A stretch of DNA of 64,000 bases from Pseudorasbora parva (Eukaryota; Chordata; Actinopteri; Cypriniformes; Gobionidae). Position 1 is the stretch's first letter; every line of letters begins with the position of its first letter. A model generated the notes under the pieces. The model was not told the origin of the DNA. It saw only the letters and a program-made list of their open reading frames with translations, and ran no database searches. The stretch lies in the NCBI RefSeq assembly GCF_024679245.1, contig NC_090183.1, positions 21,061,207 through 21,125,206 of the forward strand. Direction: 5' to 3'. Below, in pieces: positions 30,351-41,800 of this stretch. Position numbers and translations under genes: made by a program.

Positions 30351-31035
30351 AATACATTTTTCATTCATTTTTCATTAATTAACATTTCACTTATTTTTTA
30401 CAGCTTAACCAGTTCCTTAATTCAAGCCTTAATACTTTTTTTTTTTTTATTTCCTTAATTTTTTTTTTTTTTTAATTACAAAAAAGAAGAACGAAAATGT
30501 CTTGGGATTATTAGTGAAATGTTCTCAAGATTTTCTATACAACACTGAACCACAATTTTATTAATAACATATACACAGTTTATTTTGTGAAAATTACTAG
30601 ACTCATGATTATTTGTTTACAGTGTAATAGTACAAAAATTATTAGGACCAAAATCTTTCCACAGTTTTTGCACTCATTTTTGGGGTAAATCTGCAGAAGT
30701 CTATGGAATTTGAAACCAAGAACTATTGGGGATGTGCAGAAGTGTAGAAATTATAGTTTGTGGAAATCTTCTACATTTTGCAGGAATAGATTCCATGGGG
30801 TTCACATTATTCAATCTCTTTCTGTTTTTGTACAGGCGGACATCCGTTCAAGAGAATACTTGCGTTGCCATGTCCTGACCTCTGACATGGACTAGACAAA
30901 CTGATGGGGTGAGGAGAGAGTGTTTTTGTAATTATTATCACTGATGATTTCTAATTAAACAGTTATTCTTGAAGAAAAAAGGCACATTACAATTTACCCT
31001 CCTAGAGTATTTGTAGTATACTTTTTCATGAAACT
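30351..31035. other. AT-rich unassigned DNA
   Basis: Poly-T runs at about 30438-30475 and a weak frame at 30710-30895 with no recognised domain. No gene supported. Confidence 0.4.
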
Positions 31036-31075
31036 GTAGTCAAGCCATCTTTATTTATATAGCGCTTTATAGACG
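31036..31075 (-). repeat. LINE 3' tail fragment
   Basis: On the minus strand it reads AAAGCGCTATATAAATAAAG, the tail style of the L2-like LINEs elsewhere in the window. It lies just upstream of the SWIM-YqaJ gene. Confidence 0.5.
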
Positions 31076-31150
31076 AGTTTCCCGGGCACTTCCGGTTTAC
31101 TTCCTGTTTCTCCCAAGAAATTCTGTCGCAGGCTGAGTAGTGTTGTAAAA

Positions 31151-31668
31151 ATGGCGTTTGAATGGCAACATTCGACCGAAAAGCTTGTTAAAAATGGTGT
31201 TTTGACCATTCCGCATCCAAGTAAGGTAACATCATGGGCGGACAACATGTCGATATGGCCCAGCATAACAACATCCAAGAACTTTTCTTATTTTATTGAT
31301 TCCATGGCGGTGGATGGGAATGCAATTAATAACCTGAAAAGCTCTGAGGTGTTTCAGTACCTCCATTCAAACAAAGTGGGCTGTGTACTCTTATACGATA
31401 TGGGTAGTTTAATTTGGGCGACCAACCAACCAACCAACCAACCAAGCCACTCCGTTAACAATTCAGCGCATAACGCCTGGGTTTTGGTTACCAAGACGGG
31501 AGATGTGGAGACTGCAGGCTGTACCTGTATCGCCGGACCCGGACGTTCCTGTAGCCATGCAGACGCTGTGCTTTGGAAGGTACTAGTCCATCTTATGCTT
31601 GTATTAAGATGTTTGTATGTAACGTTATCCATGTGTTAATCTATAACAGAACACAACGAGTAATACAA

Positions 31669-31743
<75 letters not shown>

Positions 31744-33270
31744 GTTATGCATATATATGCATGTGAGAGAGAGACTGTGTCTGAGTGTGAGAGTGTGAAC
31801 TACCTCTGCCGTTATATTAAAATATTAACCATAAAAACTGTTTATATTGCTTGTACTTGGGATGAAGCAAACATCTGTTGAGTTTTTTAACATAAATTGT
31901 TTGATTATGTTGAATTAAAAACCAAGAAATGCAGCGGATATTTTCTTTTATTATTCTTTTCATATTTTTCCAGATTTTTTATATAAGTCTAAATAAACTC
32001 AGGCATAAAGTGGTTAAACACTGATGTCAATGGCTGCAGGCCCAGCTCATTAATTGTTTTGAAAAGTAACAAAAACGCTCTACCTTCATCATACCCTTGA
32101 TTTACAAAATGTTTTCTCTAAAAGAAGTAAATTGTGCTGTGATGCTCAAACCATTATTTAAAAAGTGTTTGATTTTGTTTCTATTTGTCTGCAGGTAGAA
32201 AATGCTGTGAGGCAAGGGAGGGCAGGGCTTGCTTGCACTGATGTGCAGAATTGCTGGAATGCCGGGACAAAAAGCAATACTGGGCAGCAAAAAATCAGAG
32301 ATGTGTTTTTCCGAAGACACAGCAGAAATAACCTATACCAACCAGCATCACAGGCATCCTCCTCCAGCATAGTTTCTACACCTAGTCGCAAGGTAAAAGT
32401 CCATGAGACACTGGAAGAATGGCAAAATTACTGTCTCTCCACACCAATAGCAGCACTTTTTACTGCACCTGGCAGTGGACTAATACAGCTCACTTTTAAC
32501 ACCAGCTTCCCTGCTCAGTCTGCCGAGACATCAAAAGCTCCACTGCCCCTACATCATGGTGATCAAAACACACAACTTGAATGTGAAATGTAGGGCATTC
32601 TACACCACATACATTGACATGACCACAACCCAATTTATGTACATTGAGCAGCACACAAAAGAACAGAGCATGGAACAACTGTGGCATGACATGCGACGTG
32701 TACGGATAACAGCAAGCACAGCCAAGAATGTGCCAGTTCAGGCTACCACAGAACCAGACAAATTCTTGTCTGAACACCTCCATCCTACCTTTTACAGTAA
32801 CGCAGCAACCCGGCAAGGAGCAGAGGGTGAAGAGCACGCCAGGCAATACCTGAAAGACCAAGGTCATGACATCAATCTGAAAGGTTTGGTGGTTTGCCCG
32901 AGTGAGCCATAGCTTGCTGCGAGTCCGGATGGTGTCATGAACAGAGACACACTACTGGAGATCAAGTACCCTGTCTTAGTCAAAAAACAGTCCCTTACTG
33001 AAGCACTTGCTGCTAAAAGCAGTGAGATCAAACGCATGCCTACAGGGGAATTCCATCTGTACTTCAATGGGCCAAAACTGGGCATGCACTGTGCACAGGG
33101 CTACGGCAAGCCTTGTTGGTGATTTGGAGTAACACTGAATGTCTGCAGCTCAACGTGTTCTATGACCAAACTTTTGTTGAGGGACATATCTCAAGGCTAC
33201 ACTCCTTCTATTTCACCCACATTGCCAAAAGTTGTCGGTGACCAGATACATGGATGTTGTAAAATCAGCA
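31151..33270 (+). pseudogene. SWIM zinc finger - YqaJ nuclease protein, spliced, decayed (transposon accessory gene)
   Basis: Exon 1 starts at ATG 31151 (MAFEWQHSTEKLVKNGVL) and ends after a SWIM zinc finger, CTCIAGPGRSCSHADAV (CxC...CxH), at the donor AAG/GTACTA after 31579. The intron holds a GT microsatellite. The acceptor TTTGTCTGCAG ends at 32194, and joining keeps frame (LWK + VENAVRQG). Exon 2 later shows, after a frameshift near 32580, a YqaJ-like PD-(D/E)xK nuclease: WHDMRRVRITASTAK, GLVVCPSEP, LAASPDGV (Asp) and LLEIKYPVL (E-x-K). A TAG at about 32911 splits SEP/LAASPDG, and another frameshift near 33115 precedes LNVFYDQTFVEGHISRL. It faces a DDE transposase remnant downstream, so it is probably the second gene of an ISL2EU-type transposon. 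A host-gene origin is less likely. Confidence 0.75.
31671..31742 (+). repeat. (GT)n microsatellite in the intron
   Basis: 36 GT units within the intron of the SWIM-YqaJ pseudogene. Confidence 0.95.
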
Positions 33271-33627
33271 TGACCTGCTTATGTGTACTGGGGTGATTAG
33301 CCATTCCTTTTTTAACCCCTTGTCCCCTGTTGTCACAAATTTGTGAGAAATCCTTTCTAGCTTTTATTTATTTTTATCAAACTGATTTATTTTCTTTTAC
33401 TTACTCTTATTTATTTTTATATCAGTCACTTATTTCTTTCTTTATTAATTAATTTTTGTAATTTAATATTTTATTCCAGTATTTTTCTTTTTGTGATATT
33501 GTGAGGTTTTTTCCCCTGTATTTACTTTGTTTTTATTTAATTATATATAAAAAATCATCCATTAAGGATTTAATGAAATTGTCCCTTTGTCATGGAATAG
33601 GATCAATAAAAATTAATTCATTTCTTC
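33271..33627. other. AT-rich intergenic spacer between converging genes
   Basis: Low-complexity TTTATTTATTTTT DNA. CAATAAAAA near 33603 could be a polyadenylation signal for the plus-strand gene. No frame. Confidence 0.5.
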
Positions 33628-33933
33628 TCAAATCAATTTGTTTATTGTCATGTGTGCTCTCTGAATAGCCGTTTCAGCACAATCGATGATGCAAGTGGTC
33701 TTGGGGTGGTTCTTTTTAAAGGATGGTGGCATGTTAGCACGTATGACACTTCTTAGCAGCCAGGCAACCATGGGTTCAAGCTGCTCACCCAATGTATCAA
33801 TCCAGTGAGCAATCACCTTACTTACTTCACCTTTAGACACTTCAAAGCGCTTTGCCACATCCCCTAACACAAGGTTCAGTTTCAGTTTCATGAGGGTCAT
33901 CAGTATTTGGTCAACAACAGGAATAAAGCACGC
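33628..33933 (-). pseudogene. DDE transposase remnant (DDE_4-like, PIF/ISL2EU group)
   Basis: About 100 codons on the minus strand: FIPVVDQILMTLMKLKLNL, then a helix-turn-helix-like LGDVAKRFEVSKGEVSKVIAHWID, PSFKKNHPKTTCIIDCAETAI (first catalytic Asp in I-I-D-C) and a stop soon after. The block resembles the start of the DDE superfamily-4 domain used by Harbinger/ISL2EU transposases. Upstream coding is broken by a solo LTR at 33934, and the downstream two thirds, including the other acidic residues, are gone. It converges on the SWIM-YqaJ pseudogene, about 360 bp away. Confidence 0.72.
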
Positions 33934-34221
33934 TGTAACGAGTAGAAATATAGTGTGGCCGCTTTAAGAGTTGCGCGCGTTCCTTGCAAACGAAGTCTGC
34001 ATTTTGTGTATGTGCGCACTGAGTCTTGAGCTTTCTGTTTTCTTTTGCTAACAGTCAGTTATTTTGTTTTATTAATGCTGTGGACGGAAAGGGAGTTTGT
34101 GATGAGAGTTCAGCGGGGAATAAAGTGCGATCTGTTTGATGTTAATCGCCTCCGTGTTTGCATCCACTCCAGTTACATTAGGTGAGCTATCCGCATTTTT
34201 CACTCGGACACAAGCGTTACA
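33934..34221 (+). mobile_element. Solo LTR, 288 bp, with 4-bp target duplication
   Basis: Starts TGTAACGAGTAG and ends AGCGTTACA, with ACGC immediately before (33930-33933) and after (34222-34225). An AATAAA lies at about 34119. Strand is inferred from the AATAAA position near the 3' end. It interrupts the DDE transposase remnant. The family is not assigned. Confidence 0.75.
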
Positions 34222-35100
34222 ACGCCACGGATGACGACGTTCCCTGCCGCTCTCTACATGATCTCATTTCATTACAGCAGCGCCACTATCACCATGGCGA
34301 CTAAACTCCAATAATCGCAACTAATCATAATGCCTTGAAATAGCAAAAGTACGAAATATGAATAATAAAATATATATGAAATAACTAAAAAATCTTGTTG
34401 GGGCGGGGGCTCACTGGCGCCCCCCAGCTTTTGGCGCCCTAGGCGACCGCCTAGTTTGCCTATGCCTAGAAACGGCACTGCGCAATAGTATTGATTTGTG
34501 CTGTTGCTTGTATTTAAATTATCAGTTCTTATTTTCTTTATTTTTATTTGACAGTAGTCCTTTTTTCCCTGAACATAGTGTTAGGGGTTAACAGCTTATG
34601 ACCCAGGACCAGTAGTGAAGAAATTAAGACAAAGATTCAGGATTGCAATTAATTAAAATAAAAATTTACTTAAGAATAGTTTGCAGTTTCAAAAGCAGAA
34701 GCCAGCTTCAAGTCTCACAAGGAGTTCGTAGGCTGCGCTCCCGCTCTCACTGTCTCGTTGCCTTGCCCTATCGTACATACAATTGTCCCAACAGTTATAC
34801 CGTTTTCAAGGTCTTATCTACGTCATTAATGCAATGTGGATGGTTCTGATTGGCTCAGAGACAATGCACAGTCATGGTAAATTTCCACTCATGTCAATAT
34901 GTCACATATATATATGCCACCCTGGTCGGAGGCCAGGGAAAATAACTCACAGTAAAAGACACACAGATAAGTTTTACCAACTGAAGGCAAGGAATTAAGA
35001 GACGCAAGTAGCAATACAATAAAATAGACTTTATTATAAAAATCACAAGCACTGATTAAAACCCCCAGACACACCCACAATGGCAGAAATATACTCAGAT
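34222..35100. other. Unassigned DNA with a hAT-like end
   Basis: On the minus strand the sequence near 34480-34400 reads CAGTGCCGTTTCTAGGCATA followed by GGCGCC-rich DNA, like a hAT terminus, but no partner end or duplication was found. 34500-35100 has only weak frames. No gene supported. Confidence 0.35.
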
Positions 35101-35235
35101 AGCAGTCAAACAGTGAATCAGCGTTGAATCAATGTTAATGCATCAACTAAAATATCATTGAATCAATGTTGAAATATAACATTGATTTTTCATCAGTTTT
35201 GCACCGTGAAATAATGTTATTTCAACAATGAAAAA
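35101..35235. repeat. Repeat with CAATGTTGAA words
   Basis: GTTGAATCAATGTT and AATCAATGTTGAAAT recur. The same style appears inverted at 51740-51975 and both copies lie next to AGATAGC/GCTATCTGGG. It is probably one dispersed minisatellite-like repeat family. Confidence 0.5.
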
Positions 35236-35887
35236 TAGATCAATCTTGCTTTATGTACAGCAGGATTCTATGCCAGTTAATTTGTCTCTTTATTTTATTC
35301 CTTTCAATCAGAAACCTTGTATGGCTGCAATCGATATGATTTTGCATCAAAAAGTCACTCAAAGTAAACCAGCCTCCTTCAGTTTACATGCAAATGTATT
35401 TATTTATGCCCCACAGTTACAAAAGGAAATCTCACATTGACTTAAAACATCTGAATTTATAACACAAATGAAAAGAGCCTGGAAAAACATGACAACTTTC
35501 ATCTGCAAAATGGAAGTAAATACAAATGTAAACTTGCCAATAAATACAGAAATGAGACAGTACCTAACCCTCTAGAAGGAAGGTAGAAGAAAGAATGAAA
35601 TACTCCAAACTCAGGGGTTTCCACCATGAGCAATGTCCCCAAGCCTTTCAGGTTGTAATGAAGCCAGTTTTGCACCGTCACAGCAAATATAAACTCTGAT
35701 GCCTCCTTTTTATCAGCATTCACGGCATCCAAAACAACAAGAAGTTAGTAAAAATGTGGAAATGTGATTAAAATATAGCCTACTACAAAATGAAGTGAAA
35801 CTTGAAATTTTATCAAAATCTTGATATCCCAGTTAAAACACGGTAACATTAAATTCAGAACTATTTAATGCATTTTAGTATAAACTT
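35236..35887. other. Unassigned DNA with one weak minus-strand frame
   Basis: A 77-codon frame at 35732-35499 (containing VQNWLHYNLKGLGTLLMVE) has no recognised domain and no clear splice sites. It could be a gene fragment, but support is poor. The rest shows nothing. Confidence 0.3.
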
Positions 35888-35892
35888 TAAAG

Positions 35893-36355
35893 TGTCACGC
35901 TGGGTGAATGCATCGTTTCACCTTTTCTGTGTGTGTGGGTTTGTTGGAGGCATGGTTTCTGATTACTCTCACTCTGATCACGGACACCTGCTGCACTCAT
36001 CACAGGGGCTATTTATACGAGGTTCTCACTCTCCTTTGCAGTTTGCAGTTTGTCTGGGTCCTGTCTGCGTGGTGGTCCTGTTTCCCGTGCGTCTTAGATG
36101 TTCTACTCGTCGCTCCGGAGTCCCGTCTCCCGCTGATTCGGATAGCCCATTCAGCCCTGCGTCACACCCCGGCGTGCCATCTCTGCCTGCCCGCTCTGCT
36201 GGTGCCTTATCTTCAGCCTGCCTACCCTATTGTGTTCCTGAGTATTCATCTTGCGTCTTCCAGCGAACTGTTTGTTCTTACTGAACTTGAGTATAATAAA
36301 CTGAGTTATTCTTACACTTGGATTCTCTGTCTCTTTTCCACCAGCGAACATAACA
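35893..36355 (+). mobile_element. Solo gypsy-type LTR with perfect 5-bp target duplication
   Basis: 463 bp, TGTCACGCTGGG ... GAACATAACA, flanked on both sides by TAAAG (35888-35892 and 36356-36360). A TATA-like TATTTATACGAG lies at about 36010 and an AATAAA at about 36295, so transcription would run on the plus strand. The start resembles the LTR of gypsy element 2. It is left by recombination between two LTRs. Confidence 0.92.
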
Positions 36356-36360
36356 TAAAG

Positions 36361-36693
36361 GACCTGCAGACACACAATGAATGAAAAAGCAAAGTGAATA
36401 TATCCGGTGTTTTATCTAATAATACTATTGTATTTTATAGTAAATAAATAAGTGTGAAAATGAAACAAGTGAATTAATGACCAAACAGCTAAATTAAGTA
36501 ATAAAAGAGGAGCTGTATAGGATATTGTGGTTTGGAAGAGATTTTTTTCCATTTACAACAGGAACTGGAGGCACAACAGTTTGCTACATTTCTGCAGTTT
36601 GATATAGCTGCCTACAGAACTTAAAGATCTACACTTTTCGTTTTCTTTCTTGCTGCATTAAAGATGAAATTGTAACAATGTAATTGTGATCTG
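36361..36693. other. Unassigned AT-rich DNA
   Basis: No gene or repeat identified. Confidence 0.4.
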
Positions 36694-36811
36694 CTCTCGT
36701 GATGATATCACACAGCTGAAGCAGAGCTACGAACTGATTGTATTTCCCCTCATCGGGCTAACAGGTCAATCAGTTCTCAATTCTAGTTCAGCTGTGAGAT
36801 ATTCTCACGAG
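36694..36811. repeat. Palindromic repeat, about 118 bp
   Basis: CTCGTGATGATATCACACAG at the left (36694 on) is complementary with few mismatches to the right arm ending CTCACGAG at 36811. The hAT element at 36812 inserted exactly at its right edge. Confidence 0.7.
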
Positions 36812-36926
36812 TAGGGATGGGTATCGTTAAGGTTTTAACGGTATTACTACTCTTACCGATACTGCTTATCGGTCCGGTACTTTAACGGTATTCTTATCGG
36901 TACTTTTTGAGATTATATATATATAT

Positions 36927-36981
<55 letters not shown>

Positions 36982-37761
36982 TAACAAAAATACACAGCCT
37001 ACACATGCAGTGCTTTCATTTCAGGAAGAATTCTACTAATCAAATGTAAAATAACACTGTTCATCATAAATAGCCAAATTAATGCTTATTAAAGCTGAAG
37101 TTATTCATGCAAGAGCTGTGAGGGATTTTCTCTTTGCATTTGGTTGTGTAATTCGCAGTAATTCGTCAGCATGTTTATTTACACTGCTGCCTCTTTAAGA
37201 CAGATGTGCAGCTCTATAGGCGACTGATAATAGGCAGATGCACTACACTTTCTCCCGACTATATCCATAATAACTACGTCCATTTTAGACACAAACTGTG
37301 TTGTGTTTAAGAGACTCTCCAAGCCGGTCATTTTGACATAGATATTTGAGTACATTTGATCGTTTAGACGCGAGTGTGAAACCGAAAGTGTAATGTGCTC
37401 GTCTCGTTGCGGCTGTTTCAGAGCGCGCGCGTCGACTTGGGAACAATCTCTTGCGCACATTTTTGTGCATTTAATCGCTCTTTTTATTATAAAACGCGTC
37501 CCATAATTTACCAACAGTAGCTAGACTGTATTTTACAACAATCCCTGATCGTGCTGATTCTGTCATTACGTTTTAGTTTTATGGAGAAATGACAGCGTAC
37601 GTAGGCTACTGCTGCAAAGGGAATCAAGTTGGGCTAGACATAAATATTATTATTATAATATTTGGAAGACAAAATCTAAAATAAAAGCAGACTATCACAG
37701 ATCTAAAGTGTAACCAGGCTATGTTTGAATGTTTGGTTCTGTCCTCGGCTGTCGTTTGCGG

Positions 37762-37857
<96 letters not shown>

Positions 37858-37976
37858 ACGTGTATTTTCAAAAGTACCGACAGCAGAACCGATAACGTCA
37901 AAGCTTATCGATACAACGGTCTTTCAAAATTCAGCCCCGGGGCCCGTTTAATACCGGTTTTCGGTACCCATCCCTA
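36812..37976. mobile_element. Non-autonomous hAT element with perfect 8-bp target duplication
   Basis: Terminal inverted repeat TAGGGATGGGTA at the left and TACCCATCCCTA at the right. CTCACGAG is present on both sides (36804-36811 and 37977-37984), which fits hAT transposition. Internal bases near both ends also mirror each other (ATCGTTAAGG, GGTACTTT). It contains a CA tract (about 36930-36979) and a TC tract (37764-37854). Frames inside are short and carry no transposase motif. Confidence 0.9.
37764..37854. repeat. (TC)n microsatellite
   Basis: About 45 TC units inside the hAT element. Poly-Ser/Leu frames across it are artefacts. Confidence 0.95.
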
Positions 37977-38075
37977 CTCACGAGTGGCGAACAGAATTAC
38001 TGAAAAAGCCAGAAATTAATCTAACCTTCCGATCGCCTCTCGTTTCTACACTGGATGAATATGGGATGATTCAAA

Positions 38076-38268
38076 ATGATTCATCTGTGCATGCAACGAG
38101 TAAGATATGTTTGTGGATCCCCGCCGCGCATGCATTCATTGACTTTGTAAACCAATCCTATATGGTCTCAAAATCCAAATTAATTCAATAGAATCAAGTC
38201 AATGAATGCATGCGCAGCACGGTTTCTACAAATGCACATTTAACTCGTTGCATGCACAGCTTAATCAT
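38076..38268. repeat. Long inverted repeat (about 70-bp arms)
   Basis: 38076-38145 is largely complementary to 38196-38268 (shared TGTGCATGCAACGAG and GCATGCATTCATTGACTT), with a 50-bp spacer. It is probably a foldback MITE. Confidence 0.8.
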
Positions 38269-38691
38269 CTTAATACTAAAATCATCTCATTAAGAAGACG
38301 AACACCTCACAACAAACAACGCACGACAAAAAAATAAATAAAAAAGAGTTGCACGAGTCAGAAATCGAATCAAAATCAGACACAATTCACAGTGTATGCC
38401 AATTTTAAGAAAAAAAGATGAATACAAATAAGATACGTTTTGGTAAAAAACAAACTGAAACTCAATGTATTAAGATCATCCTCGTTGGTTGTGTAGCTAC
38501 AAGGGCGTTCACGTGACTAGTATTAACATCAGTTCACTCTGACTCGAGAAGCACACAAGTTGTAAAACAACATAAAAATAGATAAAAACACTTAATTAAA
38601 ATTGAGATGAGGTTTATAAATATATTTCTGTAGGCCTACTTACCTCTAAAAAACACGGTTGTTGTCCTGTGTCTCTTTTTCGTGATTGAAG
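38269..38691. other. Unassigned AT-rich DNA
   Basis: No feature seen before the poly-T that marks the LINE 3' end. Confidence 0.4.
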
Positions 38692-38822
38692 TTTTTTTTT
38701 TTTTTTGAACAGAAATCATGTACAAACAGCATGGCAATAACAAAAATTTTGTAATAGAAAATACAGATCAGGTGCTTAAAATAAATAAAATACATCCATA
38801 AGAATTAAAAGAAAATATTTAA

Positions 38823-40156
38823 TTAATTAAAATAAAATAAATGGGGCTTTTTTTGTAGATCATATTCTTCTATAATGGAATAAAGATTGATTGCATTTTT
38901 CTTTTTCATAATTTTTAGGGCTTTTGTATACAAGTTGAACTCATTATGAAATGAGTAAAACCTTGGTTTCACCTTTAAGAACTTGCATTTGTGTATATAA
39001 CATTTTCCCAGCATGATGATGTTGTTCACTAGGAAGTTGTGTTTGTTATTGTCCGTTACAATTCCAAAAATAATGTCCTTTACAGTGAAATCTTCAAGGT
39101 GAGATACCTTTGGAAAAAGCCAGTCATAAACATCCAACCACAAAGCCTCCACAAAAATACAATGAAAAACTAGATGATCTGTGGTTTCAATGTCGTCACA
39201 AAATAAACAATTATTACAGTCAAAACCAAATCTAAGTCGAAGGTATTCTTGGATGGGTATATCCCATTTAAAATTTTAAAATGAATTTCTTTTATTTTGG
39301 GGGGTAAAGGAAATTTTAAATATTTAGTTCTAAGTATGGGAATGGTTTGTTTTGAGAATTTTTTTGCAATTGAATTTCTATAGGAAATTAAAGCATAGAA
39401 AAAATGTTGTTAAATCTATTTTTAATCATTTTGTTCTAAAGTCACAACCTTCAATTAAGAGAGATGTAAAATTCGGGGCCCTAGGGATTGAATAAGAGAG
39501 AATTTCTTTAAGTAGAAAAATAATAGAGTTGGGGATAGCCTTAGTAATAGAATCAAATCTGGCCGGTTGCAAATTAAATTATATTTAGTACAAAAATTCT
39601 CATAAGATATAATACCACTATTTTTATCTATTAAATGGGACACTGACCAAATACCTTTCTCCATCCAGTCCTTGTCATACAGTGATTTCTTCCTAACTGT
39701 AATATTATTCCACAGTGGTGTGTTGTGTGGTGTAAAGTTATGGCTATAAAGTATCTTCCAGTATAGCAAAACCTGTTGGTGAAAATTAGACAGTTTAATT
39801 GGGAGATGTTGAACGGTGAAACCACAACTTAACAAAAATTCTATTCCTCCTAATTTCTTGAACAATTCTCTGGGAATATGAAACCAAAAATCATTGTTGC
39901 TTAAAAAAGATTTCAGCCAATTAATTTTAAGGGTCCCATTTATAGAATCAAAATCAATGGCTTGTAAACCTCCCTCTTTTATCATCTCTACACTTTTTAT
40001 GTAATTCTTTCTCCAAATGTAACCAAAGTTAACCTGATTGATTTTTCAATAGCACTATTTGAAATAGCAATAGTGTATTTAGGATAGATTAATCTAGAAA
40101 TGCTTTCCATCTTGGTCAAAAAAATTCTACCTAGTAGGCTTATATCTCGCAATAAC
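38823..40156 (-). pseudogene. L1/Tx1-like ORF2, C-terminal part (copy C)
   Basis: Downstream of the DIRS insertion the frame resumes with RDISLLGRIFLTKMESISR (after RT), passes KSVEMIKEGGLQAIDFDS-like and INGTLKINWLKSF sequence (39985 region), then HNTPLWNN and SLYDKDWMEKGIW. It ends in the segment 39152-38823 (LWLDVYDWLFPK, DIIFGIV, NNIIMLGKCYIHKCKF), which matches the conserved C-terminus of L1 ORF2 proteins. Two or more frameshifts (near 40000 and 39450-39160) interrupt it. Confidence 0.88.
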
Positions 40157-40201
40157 ATCTCGGTTACGTATGTAACCCTCGTTCCCTGAAGGAGGGAACG
40201 G

Positions 40202-40378
40202 AGACGCCACGTCGGAGTACCGACGAATAGGAATCTCGCTAGCGAGAGCCAATCTACTTCGAGTGCAACTAAACGAGCCAATGCACATTGGCATGCAATG
40301 ATTGCACCAGCTGCTCATGCCACGCAGCGCGGGTATAAATGAGGCACAGGTGCTTGCAACAAATTAGTCTTTTGCTGA
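40202..40378 (+). repeat. Left inverted terminal repeat of DIRS element 1
   Basis: Complementary to 46172-46346 with few differences. It contains a TATA-like GGGTATAAATGAG near 40330 and ends TTAGTCTTTTGCT. Confidence 0.9.
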
Positions 40379-40442
40379 GGAGCCGAGTAGGTGAATTGGC
40401 ACCCCAGCAGGGTACAGAGGACATGGCGACGGAACGTGGCAT

Positions 40443-40547
40443 CTCCGTTCCCTCCTTCAGGGAACAAGGGTTACATATGTAACCGAGACGTTCCCATTCA
40501 GTCGGTCACTCTCGACGCCACGTCGGAGTACCGACGAATAGGAATCC
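40443..40547. repeat. Internal complementary region of DIRS element 1
   Basis: Complements the outermost left end (CGGTTACGTATGTAACCC) and then the outermost right end (GAGTGACCGACTGAATGGG), so it spells the joined ends of the circular form. It differs from the left end by one base beside the junction. Confidence 0.9.
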
Positions 40548-40984
40548 CTACCAAAGCGCCATGGCCTGTGCCCCCCTCCAGTGCCCTGTCCATCACTGCT
40601 GTTCTGCATGACCCGCTCAGTGACTATTGGATAACACTGGGAAGCGTTGCCCAATGGGGGGGCCGCTGCGGAACCACATCATACCGAGAAGAGTTATGTG
40701 GAGACAGAGCTGAGCCTTAGCCCGCCGCTGTGAGGAGGCTACATCCCCAATAAGGGAGGGTTCTCCCAAGGGAAAACACTGGCTTCTGGGAGGAGCAACC
40801 GTGGACAATATGTGGGATCCCCACAGGGTCGCTCACATGGCCCAAGCCAATACCGGTTCTCAAGGATTCAGCGGCAAGAGGCCTGATGCCGGACGCTCCG
40901 CCACGCCCGGCACTGAGGGCGGTGGAGGAGACAGAGTTTCATCTCTGAAGAATGTAAGCGCCAAGGCGCAGCAAGCCGATAGGA

Positions 40985-41800
40985 GCCGGGGGCTCTCAGT
41001 GCTTCTACCCATTTGAGGTGAGAACACAGGAGGAGACCGGCTCCACAGGTAGGCTATAGAATCTAGCGAAAGTGTTGTGTCGCCCACCCCACGTTTCTAC
41101 AGATGTCTGACAGCGAGGTGCCACGTGCAAGCACCCAGGAGGATGCAACACTTGTAGTAGAGGTTGCTCGCACCCTGAGCGGACAGGGCACACCTTGTGT
41201 TTGGTAAACCAAGTTGCTGGCATCCACTATCCAGTGGGCCATCCTCAGCTTGGAGACAACCTTCCCCTTCTGCTGGCCTCCGTGACAGACAAGAGCTGAT
41301 CTGAGGTTGTGAAGCTTTGAGTTCTGTCCACGTAGGTCCACAGAGCAGACAGGACAGAGCAAAAACTAGGGCTGGGTCTGCCTCCTCCAGGGGCAGCGCT
41401 TGCAGGTTCACCACCTGATCCCTGAAGGGAGTGGTGGGAACCTTGGGCACGTAGCCAGGCCGGGGTCTCAGTACCACGTGGGCGTCTGAACTCCTGGTAC
41501 GATTCGTCGACCGAAGTGCCTGCAGGTCCCCTACCCTTTTGATGGAGGCCAATGCAGCCAACAGCAAAGTCTTCATGGACAGAATCTTTAGCTCTGCTGA
41601 CTGTAAGGGCTCAAATAGGAAAATCTGAAGTGCTCAGAGCACCAGCAAGATCCCAAGAGAGTATGGAGGGAGGTCGAGGAGGATTTAACCGTCTCGCCCC
41701 CCTAAGGAACCTGACAACCAGGTCTTGTAGACGGTGCTCTAGTCGAAGTGATGGTGTTAACTACCTCCTGGGGTAAGTCACCTAGAACCTCCGCGTCCCG
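40985..41800 (-). pseudogene. DIRS element 1 tyrosine recombinase
   Basis: From 41800 down: VVNTITSTRAPSTR (start of the core-binding domain), LLLAALASIKRVGDLQAL (the Arg of the catalytic set), VVLRPRPGYVPKVPTTPF and AHWIVDASNLVYQTQG. Then come a VRATSTTSVASSWVLARG segment (the H-x-x-R region, with His replaced or lost), DICRNVGWAT and NTFARFYSLPVEPVSS with the nucleophile Tyr, near 41060. The pieces lie in three frames. The enzyme would insert the circular element DNA without a target duplication. Confidence 0.9.

Noticed and set aside
31151..33270. An active host nuclease gene
   Set aside because: A stop at about 32911 and two frameshifts interrupt the nuclease domain, and the neighbouring transposase remnant points to a mobile origin.
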